Part shown: in pieces, positions 1-11,900 of the stretch
Position numbering within the stretch: the stretch's first letter is position 1
How the letters are laid out: every line of letters starts with the position of its first letter
Origin: Bidens hawaiensis
Lineage: Eukaryota > Streptophyta > Magnoliopsida > Asterales > Asteraceae
Direction of reading: 5' to 3'
NCBI GenBank assembly: GCA_021521415.1
Contig: JAIQDT010001667.1
Coordinates: forward strand, 372,001 to 436,000
Length of the DNA stretch: 64,000 bases
Position numbers and translations under genes: made by a program
Notes under the pieces: model-generated
Database searches by the model: none
Told to the model about the DNA's origin: nothing
What the model saw: the letters and a program-made list of their open reading frames with translations, nothing else

Positions 1-1107
1 CATTCTGCATTCCCCACCATGAGCCTTTCCACATTTGAGACAAACATTAGAACTTTTACCCCACTTGCACTCACCACCATGCCACTTTCCGCAGGTCTTA
101 CACGATCTCTTCTCCCACACTTTCTGTTTCTTATCCTTGGAGTTCCATAACTGAGTACCGGGTCGTTTAGCAGGAGTGACCCCTTTCTTCTCTTTCTCTT
201 CGTCCCTTACCACCCTATCATCCGCGGCCACGTCAGCATAGACCATTTCCGCGAGTCCAACAGCCGAATCAAAAGTAGCAGGTTGAATCGCCCTGACTAA
301 CATGCGGACCTTTTGTGGCAACCCCCTCACATAACATTTGATTCTCTTGACCTCAGTGTCAACCATGTCAGGCACCAACCTAGATAGTCGGCTGAACTCC
401 GTGGTATACTCACGATGCGTCATCATACCGGCTTTTAAATTCTGGAACTTCATCTCCGTTCTTTCAACCTCGGCATCTGCACAGAACTTCTTCATTACCA
501 ACTCTTTCAAATCTTCCCACTTCATCTCTTTGATCTCTTCACGGGTCTTCCTCTGCTCCAAACTCTCCCACCAATACATAGCCTCATCTACGAATGACTG
601 AGTAGCATAACCCACAGCTTGGTCGGGACGGCAGTCGCTAATGCGGATAACCTTGTCCATAGCGGTTATCCACTGGAGAGTGGCGATTGCGTCTCCTAAA
701 CCAGTCAGCTTAGGCGGGTCACAACCTTTGAAGGACTTATAGCTGCACCCACCTTGTCCTCCTCTCCTATCATCGACTTTCACAGACTTATCCCCACTCG
801 AGGCCCCTCTTTCACCTTCCCCATCCTTTCTACCATCACCACCCGCCCCTTCAGCAGTTCGCTCACGGCTTCCAGCAGATCCTTCGGGATTCAGGTTCTT
901 CACAGCAGCAACTACAGCCTGAACGATGGCTGCTTGAACTGCAGGGCTAAGTTGAACTTCCTCGTTGTTGTTCTGGTCTCCTCCAGCTGCGCTTCCTTCA
1001 TCTTCGGTGTGGGAAGCTTCTTCCACCGAGGGTTGCCGGACAAGACGAGGCCTGCCACGACGCCCAGCGCGACCCCCAGTTTCAACAAATTCCCCAGCTC
1101 CAGCCAT
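1..1107 (-). CDS. gag: Gypsy gag polyprotein, N-terminal part (open at window edge)
   Basis: An uninterrupted minus-strand frame of 369 codons starts at the ATG at 1107 and is still open at base 1. Gag forms the retrotransposon capsid and binds its RNA. The first ~120 residues are Gly/Arg/Glu-rich and disordered-looking (start MAGAGEFVETGGRAGRRGRP). A retrotrans_gag capsid region follows, with YWWESLEQRKTREE, LKELVMKKFCADAEVE and the typical REYTTEFSRLSRLVPDMVD. Near the left edge are two zinc knuckles of the form C-x2-C-x3-H-x4-C (SCKTCGKWHGGEC and VCLKCGKAHGGEC). No stops or frameshifts are seen, so this copy may be fairly young. The leader between the ATG and the primer site is about 390 nt. 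Confidence 0.9.
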   Translation of the reverse strand, partial: MAGAGEFVETGGRAGRRGRPRLVRQPSVEEASHTEDEGSAAGGDQNNNEEVQLSPAVQAAIVQAVVAAVKNLNPEGSAGSRERTAEGAGGDGRKDGEGERGASSGDKSVKVDDRRGGQGGCSYKSFKGCDPPKLTGLGDAIATLQWITAMDKVIRISDCRPDQAVGYATQSFVDEAMYWWESLEQRKTREEIKEMKWEDLKELVMKKFCADAEVERTEMKFQNLKAGMMTHREYTTEFSRLSRLVPDMVDTEVKRIKCYVRGLPQKVRMLVRAIQPATFDSAVGLAEMVYADVAADDRVVRDEEKEKKGVTPAKRPGTQLWNSKDKKQKVWEKRSCKTCGKWHGGECKWGKSSNVCLKCGKAHGGECRM

Positions 1108-1494
1108 TAGTATTCTAAAGGGGAAAACACAAACATCGTCACTCAAGGAACCGTTTAGTACAAGGATGGTAAGGCTAACAGGTAATAACAGTGGCCAGTT
1201 GTGATTAGCTGATCACGTTACTTTCCGTGTCCTATACACTTCCTTTTATGAGTCTATTTGTGCTGGTTCTACTTAAGTAGTTAGTCAAATCAACAATCAA
1301 TTATTCCTATCCCTGTCGTTCACATATCTTTTCTTTCTCATTAACATATATCATTTAATCATACAATTTACCTTTACTGATCTTGCTTGAGCGACACATG
1401 GCATTCTTGGACTGGCATCTTCTTTCCTTTCTTACTTAAATCCCATTCTCTGTTCGAGTCTAAGCATGTAGGATGCTTAAATCTCTCGAACTTT

Positions 1495-1506
1495 GCTCTG
1501 ATACCA
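1495..1506 (-). other. Primer binding site (initiator tRNA-Met type)
   Basis: On the minus strand this reads TGGTATCAGAGC, the plant LTR-retrotransposon primer site complementary to the 3' end of tRNA-Met. It lies three bases inside the LTR end at 1510, fixing the orientation and the LTR boundary. Confidence 0.92.
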
Positions 1507-2017
1507 ACTTGTAAGGCCCCGTTACCGGTAACCCTACTTTCGTGTTGGATTTACTCATAAACACCGTTCTAAATATCAGAGTTAATTAAAAACTTTACGC
1601 GGAATATAAAACTTTCATAAAACATTACATATCGATTCATAATCATGTCTTAAAACATTCCTCTTGTCTTTCAAAATCAAAACATAACTTATAAAACATA
1701 TCAGATCTTCAGATGCCAGGCTTTAGTCTTCTGCCATGTGTCCTCCACTCAAGCCAGCTGTCTCAACCTACTCACCTGCGTGCATACTAAAAGTCAGCTA
1801 CGCTGAGTGAGTTCTAGTTAATCATACAATACCATACAATACCTTATTACATACATACGTACTTAACCTCATAACTTTCTTTCATACACACATAAGTACT
1901 CATACCTTCATTCTTACTTACATACTTTCTTTCTTACCTACATACTTTCTTTCTTACTTACATACTTTCTTTACATTCATAATCATACGTTTTAAAGAGC
2001 CTTTCGCCCTATAACCT

Positions 2018-2236
2018 CACAGATATTATAAGGGTCTGGTCCCTAGCATCACAGATATTATAAGGGTCTGGTCCCTAACATCACAGATATTATGAAGGGT
2101 CTGGTCCCTATCCTCACAGATATTGTAAGGGTCTGGTCCCTAACATCACAGATATTATAAGGGTCTGGTCCCTAACATCACAGATATTATAAGGGTCTGG
2201 TCCCTAACATCACAGATATTATTAGGGTCTGGTCCC
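2018..2236. repeat. 31-32-bp tandem repeat, 7 copies, inside LTR
   Basis: Seven head-to-tail copies of a unit starting CACAGATATTATAAGGGTCT and ending GGTCCCTAACAT, with small differences. The copies abut directly, so this is a minisatellite rather than a CRISPR array. Confidence 0.92.
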
Positions 2237-2352
2237 TTGTTTTCGAATATTAGGTTCAGTTCCCTCTTCGTTACCATACAACCGTCATTTCCTTCTTTTA
2301 TTAACTTTATTACGTTCATACACATAAACATACATATCCTACTTACCATAAT

Positions 2353-2530
2353 TATAACGTTACAACCTGACAGTACGTGCAATATCCGAAGATCGTTCAC
2401 GAACCATCAAGCAATCATTCATACATATCCCATATATCACGTATGGCTTATAACGTTACAACCTGACAGTACGTGCAATATCCGAAGATCGTTCACGAAC
2501 CATCAAGCAATCATTCATACATATCACATA
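2353..2530. repeat. 96-bp direct duplication inside LTR
   Basis: The segment starting TATAACGTTACAACCTGACA at 2353 recurs almost exactly at 2449. It is a recent local duplication in the LTR. Confidence 0.9.
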
Positions 2531-2950
2531 TATCACATATGGCATACACTTATCACTTAGGATAAATGTATTAACAACACATCAAGTATGCACACAGCCC
2601 CGAAAACATAACAAGGAATGGGGCTAGAAACTCACCTGGATCCTGTTACGCTCGCCGTTGATCGTAATTCCTTTCTTTAACTGGGCTCGGCTAACTGTAT
2701 AATATTTACACATATCAATTAACTACTACTTCTCGTTTTGTATTTCTATCTATATATGACCCACAACGAACGGGGGTCCGGGGGCAGCGCCCCTGGCAGC
2801 GGGGTTCTAGGGGCGGCAGCCCCTAGCGGGGTCCAAGGGGCAGAGCCCCTGGCTGGGGTTAAGCTGCCAGGTCAGCTTGGAAAAATTTTATTTTCGATAA
2901 CTGCCTTAACACATTTTCCATTAGGTTTTTAATTTATTTTCTAAGCGAAC

Positions 2951-3365
2951 TTCACTTTAGGCGAAGTTAAACCTTAGGCGAACTTGGCTTCAGGCGAAGT
3001 TAAACCTTAGGCGAACTTGGCTTCAGGCGAAGTTAAACCTTAGGCGAACTTGGCTTTTAGGCGAAGTTAAACCTTAGGCGAACTTGGCTTTTAGGCGAAG
3101 TTAAACCTTAGGCGAACTTGGCTTTTAGGCGAAGTTAAACCTCAGGCGAACTTGGCTTTTAGGCGAAGTTACCATTTAGGCGAAGTTGCCATCAGGCGAA
3201 CTTGGCTGCAGGCGAACTTATCAGGCGAACTTGCCATCAGGCGAACTTGGCTGCAGGCGAACTTATCAGGCGAACTTGGCTTGCAGGCGAAGTTCATCAG
3301 GCGAACTTAGCTTGCAGGCGAAGTTCATCGCTTGAAGGCGAAGTTGCCCAGATGAAGGCGAAGTT
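2951..3365. repeat. Dense AGGCGAAcTT / AGGCGAAgTT repeat block in LTR
   Basis: More than 20 copies of AGGCGAA(C/G)TT are spaced about 15-20 bp apart. Early units alternate as ~32-bp pairs (AGGCGAAGTTAAACCTT then AGGCGAACTTGGCTT); later units shorten. The C/G switch makes AAGTT/AACTT half-sites that are inverted relative to each other. Confidence 0.9.
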
Positions 3366-3718
3366 GTCGCGCTGCAGATCTGTTTGCCCATAACTCCTTC
3401 GTTTCTTAGCCAAATAACTCGATTTTGGTACCCACGGAATCGTATGATCGGCGCCTACAAATCCCAACCATCAAATCGGCCTAAAATCGACGTTTTAGGG
3501 GTCCGATTTGGGCAGTTGTGTTTCGGGTCCGATTAACCCGTCAAATCCTAACCATTTTCAGTAATATTAGCTTTGCGGGATTAGTTCTTACCTTTCCAAC
3601 TCAGATCTACCAGCACAATCTCGGGTCTCGACTTCGGATCTCGGTCGGTTATGTGTGTGTTTTTGAGTGTGTAAAAGAGAAAGATGGAAATAAAATGATA
3701 TCTTGGGCTTGGGATGGG

Positions 3719-3727
3719 TATTTATAT
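3719..3727 (-). promoter_or_regulatory. Likely TATA box of the LTR promoter
   Basis: The minus strand reads GAGAGATATAAATACCCATC here, a good plant TATA box about 160 bp inside the upstream end of the LTR, as expected for the U3 promoter. Confidence 0.6.
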
Positions 3728-3885
3728 CTCTCAAGCCCACGGGCCCAAGGCCCATTCTCATTTAACCCATCTTACGTAATCTAAGCCCATGACCCGTTCC
3801 TTACTCGACATTAAATAACTAAAACGTGAAATCACTAAACATAACTTTCTTTTATTTAACATTATAAAAATTTTAGGATGTTACA

Positions 3886-5240
3886 AAATTATCTCCCCAC
3901 AAGGGCAATTTAGTCAAAACATGGCAATTATCTATTAACAAACACGTTTCATGTATTTTCACATAGTTCAGCAGCTAGTTTTATCAAGACAGATTTCTAC
4001 TTGAAAGATTACTCTATTAAACAGATCATAACATATCAATTAATTCACCAAAAATCGTCACAAAAGCACACATGAGTTAGGTTTCCAGAACTATTTTTAT
4101 TGTATTTTTATTCCACATAGTTTTCTCACAAAGACCAAAACATTATAGTAAACTCACAGTAGTCAAAATCGTGCGCAATAGAATGATATTTGTTATTCCC
4201 GTTAAATAGTAAATTCAAATAATGCAAGACCAATTGGGTTAGATTCTTTACTCAATATGTTAACTTCCAGAAGTGAAACTAACCCATTTGGTCTTGTAGT
4301 TTATGAGATATGATAATTTCAAAACAGCCTAACAGCAGGTCTCCCAAATCAGCCTTGCACAACAGTTTTGTAAAATAATAAAAACAAACTTTTATACGTC
4401 CAAAAATTACAAACTCGGACTTTTCAGAAACTAGACTCGACCTAGTATATTATAGATTTAACAATCGCATCAAAACATAACATTAACATCGAGTTACAGT
4501 CATCCAAACACGAATTCAATAATCTGTCCAGCATCAGTTTTCATCAAAACTCAATAAACAATTAACCTATGAGCTAACAATCATGCATGTAACCCTAAAT
4601 CATCAACAAACAACATATTTAACACTTAGGGTTTATGTTTACAGGTTTAATAATACAATTAAATGATAGAATAAATTAGATATGAAGCTTATTTACCTAG
4701 TTATCACCTTGGATCCTTCAACAACCTTGTAAACAACTTGTATGTGTATGTGTGTGTGTGGTAATCGGCCGAGAATGGTGAAGGGGGAGGGGCTGCTGCC
4801 GTCATGTAGGGGAGAGGGAGAGAGTGGAGTTAGGGTTGGGTGATTATGTTGTTTATATATTTATTAAATATAATAACAAGTTACAACTAGCACCCTCAAC
4901 TTCTATTTTGTATAATTCTAGCATAAAACATAAATCACCTCCATAATATAATGACATGCATACAAGCACACATTTATACATATAAACGTAACACATAATT
5001 ATATCAAGTACTTGTTTATAATATTCATCGTTTGTTCACCAATGGTTTGAGTCGACTCGTGTGTGTTTCGGTGAAATTCCGAAAGACTACTTGTGTAGTG
5101 ATTGTTATGCGTCATCTAAACCCTAGTTTAAATGCAATGAGATATGCGTTATGGTTCGTGTGATCTTAAGTTTGAATTAACGGAGTTCGGATTAACGGAG
5201 TTAACCTGAAATTGACGAGTGTCACAAACACGTTATATTC
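3886..5240. other. AT-rich intergenic DNA, no gene recognised
   Basis: I find no long frame and no family I recognise. A short TG microsatellite lies near 4740-4760, followed by a GA/GGGAG-rich stretch to about 4825. Confidence 0.6.
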
Positions 5241-5286
5241 GTTAACGGTTTACGCACAAAACAACACAAAAACGGGATAAAACGCT

Positions 5287-5958
5287 ATGTGTTTTGCAAC
5301 ACATCAAAGCGGCACGAACGACGCCAACCTCCTTCGGGCTATCTTGAAACAATACAAGGGCCTTCATGGTCACCACTTCGGCATGAGCATGTTTGAAATT
5401 TGGAGGAAATGCACGAGCTCGCCAAAGTGGCATCCGATCCAGACATCTTCACCGTGGCCGTCCAAATGGTCAAAAACAACGTCTACTTCGGCCAATCAAT
5501 CATCGTCTCAAGCCAGGTCGGATGCTCGTTCTCAATTTAACTTAAACGAGATTGATCCCCATTTTCTTTTTGATGAACCAGATGAGTTGCCACGTCCGGT
5601 AGGAAGAGACAAGGCCAAGGCGGCGGCTAGAGGTGGGGGATCTTCGTCTAGAATGACATCCTCGATGAGTTCCGATGTGAGTGCGCGGTTTGACAACTTG
5701 GAGCTTGCACTTAAAGAGTTTCGCGAGGATAAAAAACACTCGAAAAATGAACTCAAGATAATACACGAAGAAATAAAAGCGATGCATGCGGAATACAAAG
5801 CCATGCATGAAGAAAGAAAGAAGGCTAAATCGGAGCGGCAACGAAAGAAGGATTTCAAGCTCCTCGCAAAGGATCTCTCGCATCTAGATCCGGCCACGCG
5901 GGCGTTTTTGGAGAAAAAAAAAGCAAGGATAATGGCAAAAAAAAAGCAAGGACGCTGA
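5287..5958 (+). pseudogene. C-terminal part of Myb/NAM-associated protein (PIF/Harbinger ORF1 or GST-T3-like)
   Basis: A 223-codon frame matches the C-terminal portion of plant 'glutathione S-transferase T3-like' / NAM-associated-domain proteins, related to the DNA-binding partner encoded by PIF/Harbinger transposons. Seen: residues 8-48, SGTNDANLLRAILKQYKG followed by FEIWRKCTSSPKW, the usual linker after the trihelix Myb domain; then PRPVGRDKAKAAARGGG (the GRPxGRKAAK-like motif); then a charged coiled coil from about residue 130 and a Lys-rich C-terminus. The N-terminal Myb/SANT domain is missing, and an in-frame TAA lies just before the ATG (5278-5280), so this looks like a 5'-truncated copy. 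No transposase frame lies alongside. Confidence 0.7.
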
Positions 5959-6091
5959 ATATTAGTTATGTATTTTTTTGTTTTTCTATTTGTACATTTT
6001 TTTATGTTTTTTAGTTTAATTTAGTTTGATTTTTATAATATTTTAAGTTTAATAAATTTGTTGGTTTTTTAGTTTTATAAAAAAAATTAAA

Positions 6092-6198
6092 GGGGCTTCG
6101 AGCCCCCTCACCACAGAGGGGCATCTTTGGTTGGGGCTTCGAAGCCCCCAGTGCCCACGTGGCACTGATGTGGCAATTGGGAGGGGCTTCGAAGCCCC
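6092..6198. repeat. Three GGGGCTTCGAAGCCCC palindromes
   Basis: Palindromes occur at 6092-6106 (one base short), 6133-6148 and 6183-6198, about 40-50 bp apart, downstream of the ORF1-like frame. They may be part of a transposon terminal region, but I could not find a matching left end. Confidence 0.7.
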
Positions 6199-6240
6199 TA
6201 ACCATAGAGGATAGCCTAATATCCACACTCCTTTAAGACA

Positions 6241-6715
6241 ATTCGCTAATTTACAATCTCGGACCGCCAGAAACTGAATTGAATAAAATTAAATTAATGT
6301 TACATAATAAATTTAAATTTATATATACTAAATTAAAAAAATAAAAACACATATTTTGGTTTAGCAAGAACTAACAATGGATTTAATCAAAATATGTAAG
6401 ACAATAATTCTAATGACCACCTAAATCAACCATATTTAAGAGAATAATTGTAATTAGCACCTAAATCAGCAATTCATTGTTAGGAAGATGAAGCAATTAC
6501 AGAAACTTCAACACGTTCATTTAACCTTGGATTCTGATTTAAAACCTAAATAGAGTAAACGATAATCAGATTAAACAATGGTCATTAAACTAAAATGAAA
6601 GATAAATCGGAATAATATTCAATAATACATAATCATCGAACCTTAGAGTAGAAGAAATATTAAACCGGTGGAAGTGAGAGCTCATCGCCGGAGTGTGGAT
6701 GTAAAACACAAGAGA

Positions 6716-6748
<33 letters not shown>

Positions 6749-8990
6749 GAAACTAAAAATGTTTATTATGGTTTTTAATGTTAAGGTTTATATAATATGA
6801 AAATGATAAGTTGGCATACCCAAAGTAGAAAACATGTGACATGACATTTAGGTGGATACCATAGAATGATTATAGGTGAAAACATTATGAAAACTTAACT
6901 ATCAACTTGTTTGGATATTAGAATTGAAATATTTATATTATGTTTAAAAAATTTGTTAGTTAAGATGAGTAAAAATATAATACCTTTTTTATTATACATT
7001 ATTGTAAAAATAGTGACATTAATATTTTGTGAAACTTAGATAACGATTTATAATAAGTGAATTTTATATAATTTTGAAAATACTAAAAGAATTATTTTAA
7101 CTTTGAAAATAATTAAAGGTTTTAAAAAATATATATTAATGTTCGAATTTACGTAAAAGTAAATTAGGTTTAAAGTTAAACGTAATTAATATATATTGTT
7201 AATTATGAAATTTTACTAAAAATATATTTTTAATAATTTTTTTATTTTGAATTATTAAATTTTAACTTTAAATCCCATATATTATTATGTTTAGATTTTT
7301 GAAAAATTGTTGAAAATTAAAAAAACATGTTAAAATTGTAATTAAAACTCTTAAAGTGTGGAATTTTGTTAAAAATAAAGGTTGTTTTCAAATAATACAA
7401 AGATGACAAGAATTTGAATTCAAATTGAATAATATCATTTCCATTGGTTTTAAACTTTTAACAACTTTCCAAATAATAGTTTAGTGCATGTTATATTTTG
7501 CTTCATTTTAATTAACAAAATATATATGCTACTAACATCATTTACAATATATAGTTTAATGAACAATTACAAATCGTCGTTGAACATCATCATCTTCACC
7601 ACCAACTTCAACTTTAACATGAACATCATTAACACCAAAATGTGGGTAAGTACTTGTATGCTAACTAACCATTCACGATATATAAATAGGTAAAGATGAA
7701 ACTATCATAAAATGATTATTAAACTATGAGGTTCATTTTATTGATCAGGAATAAGTTAATAACAACGATAACAAAATTGAAAAGTAAACTTATGAAAAAA
7801 GTAGGGAATCAATTGGATTAGGGTTTACAGTGACTGATTGCGCTTATAATGGATAACAAATATTTCGATTAAACTTTCAAACGGTAAGGGTTTTGATAAC
7901 CTACGATTTCAATTAAACTTAAAAAAACATCAATTAAAAGAATACCTTAGATAGATAGAAGACTGAACTTATGATTGAAGAAGAACTGGAGAGGCAATTA
8001 GGGTTTTGGATGGTGGTAGGAAATGAATATGATTGAGACTGATAAAGGATATCAAATAATATAGTAGTCAAAGTTCCAGGTTGTTGGGTTAACATGGCAC
8101 CCAAAACCCACGATATTTAACACTTAAATGGGTAGCCTAGTATTTTAGGTAATAGGTAATGATTAATAAGGAAATGATCTACATGACATCTATGTGGCAT
8201 CATATACGGACAGCCTAGTTGATTGTCATGTGGACAATTATAATACTTTAATAGTATTACTATATTCTAAGGGTGACTGGTACATAGTTTCAAATACAAG
8301 TTAATGTGAAATGAACCTTTTAGTAACTCTCTAATCTTCTATATCATTGGGCTAGTAAGCAGATGGACTCACGGACTGCACACTATAGGGATTTACCTTT
8401 TAGTAACTCTCTAAACATATAATCTTTCTTCAATATTACCAATATACCTCCACGATGATGTGGGTAGGGAACCACTGAAAGTGAAGGAGCCTCAAAGAAA
8501 GGCTTGACCACTAGAGGTTGTGTCTCCTTCTAAAAGCTTGCAATTCATTTCTAATCCGCGATTGCAAAAAACAAGTCTAATAGCCAGTACAACTTTGTTT
8601 ATTCCGTATTACCTCCTACTTAAAACTATGGGGATAAAACATCACTCATACTGACATGTTAGAAATGATGTTTTTCACATTTTTAACAGATTAAGAATAC
8701 CACTAACTGTATCTTCGGACTAAAAGTGGGTTAACATGGAATAATATATTGAACGCAAATTGCTAAAAGAAAAAAAAAGGTGAACTTACATAAAGTTTTA
8801 TTTACGTAAAAGAAATTAGAAGCGGCTTAAAATTGATTATTACACACATGCGAGTTTTCAAATTCGTTAATCACCAATTATTTGTATTTAAATCAATCAC
8901 AAGCGCAAACACTCGTTAGAAACAAAATACAACCAAATTTGATAAGTCTTTAACTTCGGGAATACTTGTTAAGATTTGGACATTTCGATT
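6241..8990. other. AT-rich intergenic DNA with (GA)n microsatellite
   Basis: No supported gene. A GA microsatellite lies at about 6712-6749. The part next to 8998 is the likely 3' flank of the minus-strand kinase gene. Confidence 0.6.
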
Positions 8991-8997
8991 TTTTCTA

Positions 8998-11900
8998 TCA
9001 CAATTTCAAATCACGTTGACTTTCGATTCTACCCGGCTTCAAGACATGTTCTTTCCACACAGAGTCACTATCTGTTAACATTTTGTGGTCTGAGTAAAGC
9101 TCGTGTATGGAATCAGCTTCATCATTGATTTCGATTAATGCGTCCAAGCATTTAATTTGATCTGGATCAACTAGTAGATTGCTATTGCCGTCTTTAAACT
9201 CTATTAACTTCATTTCAAGCAAAAGATAAACAAAAGTAACAAATTAAATGATGAATACAACAAAAAGAAATTAGTAGTTATGATTATTCACATAGTTCAA
9301 GACAATAAATAACATATTTACACTATTATAATCATATCAACTGCATAGTTTTCGTTATGTTAAACAAAATTATCTAATTTTTTTTGCATAACATATATTT
9401 ACTTTATATATGATAATATCTATAAGGATGTATATGTTTATAAAACTGTATATTTATGGAACTAATATGCTCGATTATTAATCTTGAGAGTTAGATTAAG
9501 CTCGGTATATAAAACTCAGATTTGGGCATAGACTCGTTTAGTAAATGAGATCCATTTGAACCTTTAGCTCGAGACTGAACTTGTTTACCTTCTATTGTAG
9601 CATTTAATAAGCGACTTCTAAGGGCTCATGCACGCCTCGACTCGTTTAAACACTTAATCTCATTAGCATATATAAATAAACAAGTAAAATATAAACTTAC
9701 CGTTGGAGGGACTCCAATACCATTGGTGCAATAGAGCTTGGCATTATCAACAAGAGGACAATACTTTCTAAATGCATTTGCAAATCTCTTGTGTGATTTC
9801 AATTGTGAATTGACTCTCACTGCTCTTTTCACTGCTATAGCCCTCCTGCAAGGTTATAAATAATAAAATATTTAACCTCAATTTATTTTAAACATTATGA
9901 AAATAAGATCAATAACATTATACCTAATTCCTCTAGTAACTGCAAGAAAAGGGTCACAAACAACACCAACCAACTCAATTCTGTAAGGTTTCTTTGGTTT
10001 AACATCACCCTCCACTTTTTCCCAATAATCTTCAGTCACGGTTCCATCTTCGGAGACCTTGTAGCCAACACCCATTCGATACTGATGCTTATGAATAGTT
10101 CTCGCCATGGCAATTGTTTGTTCCACAAATGGTTCCAATGACAGTGTCCCATCCATGATCACGTCTCTCCCATCATTTAATGCTGTTACTAATACAGAAG
10201 AAGCGGCATCTGTATATGTTTGATGCACCTATGGTCCATTCTTATAGTCAATTTTTTTTATATCTACATTGTGTACGGTGTTCCAAGAGTTATCGAACTA
10301 GTCATCTTACCGGTCCACTAGTCAGACCAGTTATTGGTCCGTTGAAGTTTAAAAAGAATGTTTTTTTAATCATAAAGGTAATTCACATTCAAATCATAAA
10401 ACAAGCCTATTGATTTGATATGACCCCATATTGCTCTAGAAAAAAATAACTGGTCAGACCAAACTAAACTTTATAGGTACAAAGAGAGAGATTGTACCAA
10501 TTCAGCGGTTTGAAGCATATCATTGTGACGACCCCTTGAGTTAAGGGCTTGGTAAATCACATCTGTCTCCTTGAAAGCGTCGGCTTCCACCACTACCGCG
10601 TTTTCTGCAGCCCCCGACCAAAAAGCGCTGCCATAGTTTCAAGATCATGGGTCAAATCAAACAGGACAAATTAAACGAGACATGTTCGGAGTTGAAGAAC
10701 CACCTATTTCGAGTCAAAAATTAGGGGGTGATTGTTGGAAGTAATTTCGGACTCCAAGTCACAAGTTGGTGAACTTGAGGGACCAATATTGACAAGTGGG
10801 TCACAGTGGTTATGTTTCCTAATTGTATTGTAATTATAATTGGTAATGTCTTGGCTAACAAGTTAGGTTAATCTATATAAACTGAGTTATGGTTATACAT
10901 TATAGATGTGGTGGTGTGAGATGCAACCGAGTTAGGGTTCATCCAAGAGTCACACACAAGATGTAACCGAGTTAGGGTTCATCTGGATGTAACCCTAACT
11001 AAACGAATAACTCTCATTTATATTAATCAAAAAATCTCACTCAAAAAACTGATTACAACTCTCTCAAACCCTAACTCGGTTTGACTCTTGATGAACCCTA
11101 ACTCGGTTACATCTAGATGAACCCTAACTCGGTTACATCTCATGTGTGCCTCTTGGATGAACCCTAACTAGGTTGCATCTCACACCACCACATTTATAAT
11201 GTATAACTATAACTCAGTTTATATAGATTAACCTAATTTGTTAGCCAAGACATTATCAATTATAATTATAATACAATTAGGAAACATAAGCACTATGACC
11301 CACTTGTCAATATTGGTCCCTCAAGTTCACCAACTTGTGACTTGGAGTCCGAAACACTTCCAACATAGTTTTGGTCGAAAATAAAATATGAGCTAAGAAA
11401 GTGATTGATCATAACGGCTAAATACTTGATAACATAAACCAAACAAATATTTTACTCTGTAAGAATTTCTTTGAGTACAGTGCTCTTTCCAGCTCTCATT
11501 CCGCCACCCATGAAGAGAAGCACTGGGCTTCTATCGCAAAGAGCGACGGGGCCCAACACTTCCGTGAAGGCGTCACTGCCATCACCCTTTTTAGGAGTGG
11601 TAATTCTCATCACTTTCATTTCCTCCACCATTGTAGAGATTGCCCTGGTCACTTTTAAGTCCTTTGTAACTCTATCAAATCTTTGCTTTCTACATTTATA
11701 TAACAATCCAGTTAATAAAAACCATCTTAAACTACAAAAATCCAGGTGGTGTTAGTAACGTTTTATTCACAGTTATATAATTGTGAATATATGTATTAAC
11801 AAGTGAATGTGTTATAATCGTAATGATTCAATATGAATGAAAATATACAAACATATACGACTTTCTTGTCATATCATTTAAAACCTCAAAACTTGTATGA

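Larger units (their letters stand above)
1..3885 (-). mobile_element. Ty3/gypsy LTR retrotransposon, 5' part (continues past window start)
   Basis: The element lies on the minus strand. Reading leftward it has a 5' LTR (3885-1510), a primer binding site (1506-1495), a leader and then gag running off the left edge. The LTR begins TGTAA and ends TTACA, the expected inverted ends. Gag has a retrotransposon capsid region and two zinc knuckles. A long LTR, an initiator-Met-type primer site and this gag suggest a Tekay/Del-like chromovirus; that lineage is inferred because pol and the chromodomain lie outside the window. The target duplication cannot be tested because the other LTR is not visible. 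Confidence 0.9.
1510..3885 (-). repeat. 5' LTR of the minus-strand gypsy element (2376 bp)
   Basis: The boundaries are TGTAAGGCCC at 1510 and GATGTTACA ending at 3885, giving perfect 5-bp inverted ends. The LTR is long and filled with tandem repeats (described separately). A TATA box lies near its upstream end at 3727-3719. The partner LTR is outside the window. Confidence 0.88.

Noticed and set aside
338..1204. Plus-strand open frames over the gag region
   Set aside because: They are antisense shadows of the uninterrupted minus-strand gag frame, which has zinc knuckles and capsid motifs.
2018..2236. Regular repeats that could suggest a CRISPR array
   Set aside because: The units abut with no unique spacers, no cas genes are near, and the block lies inside a plant LTR.
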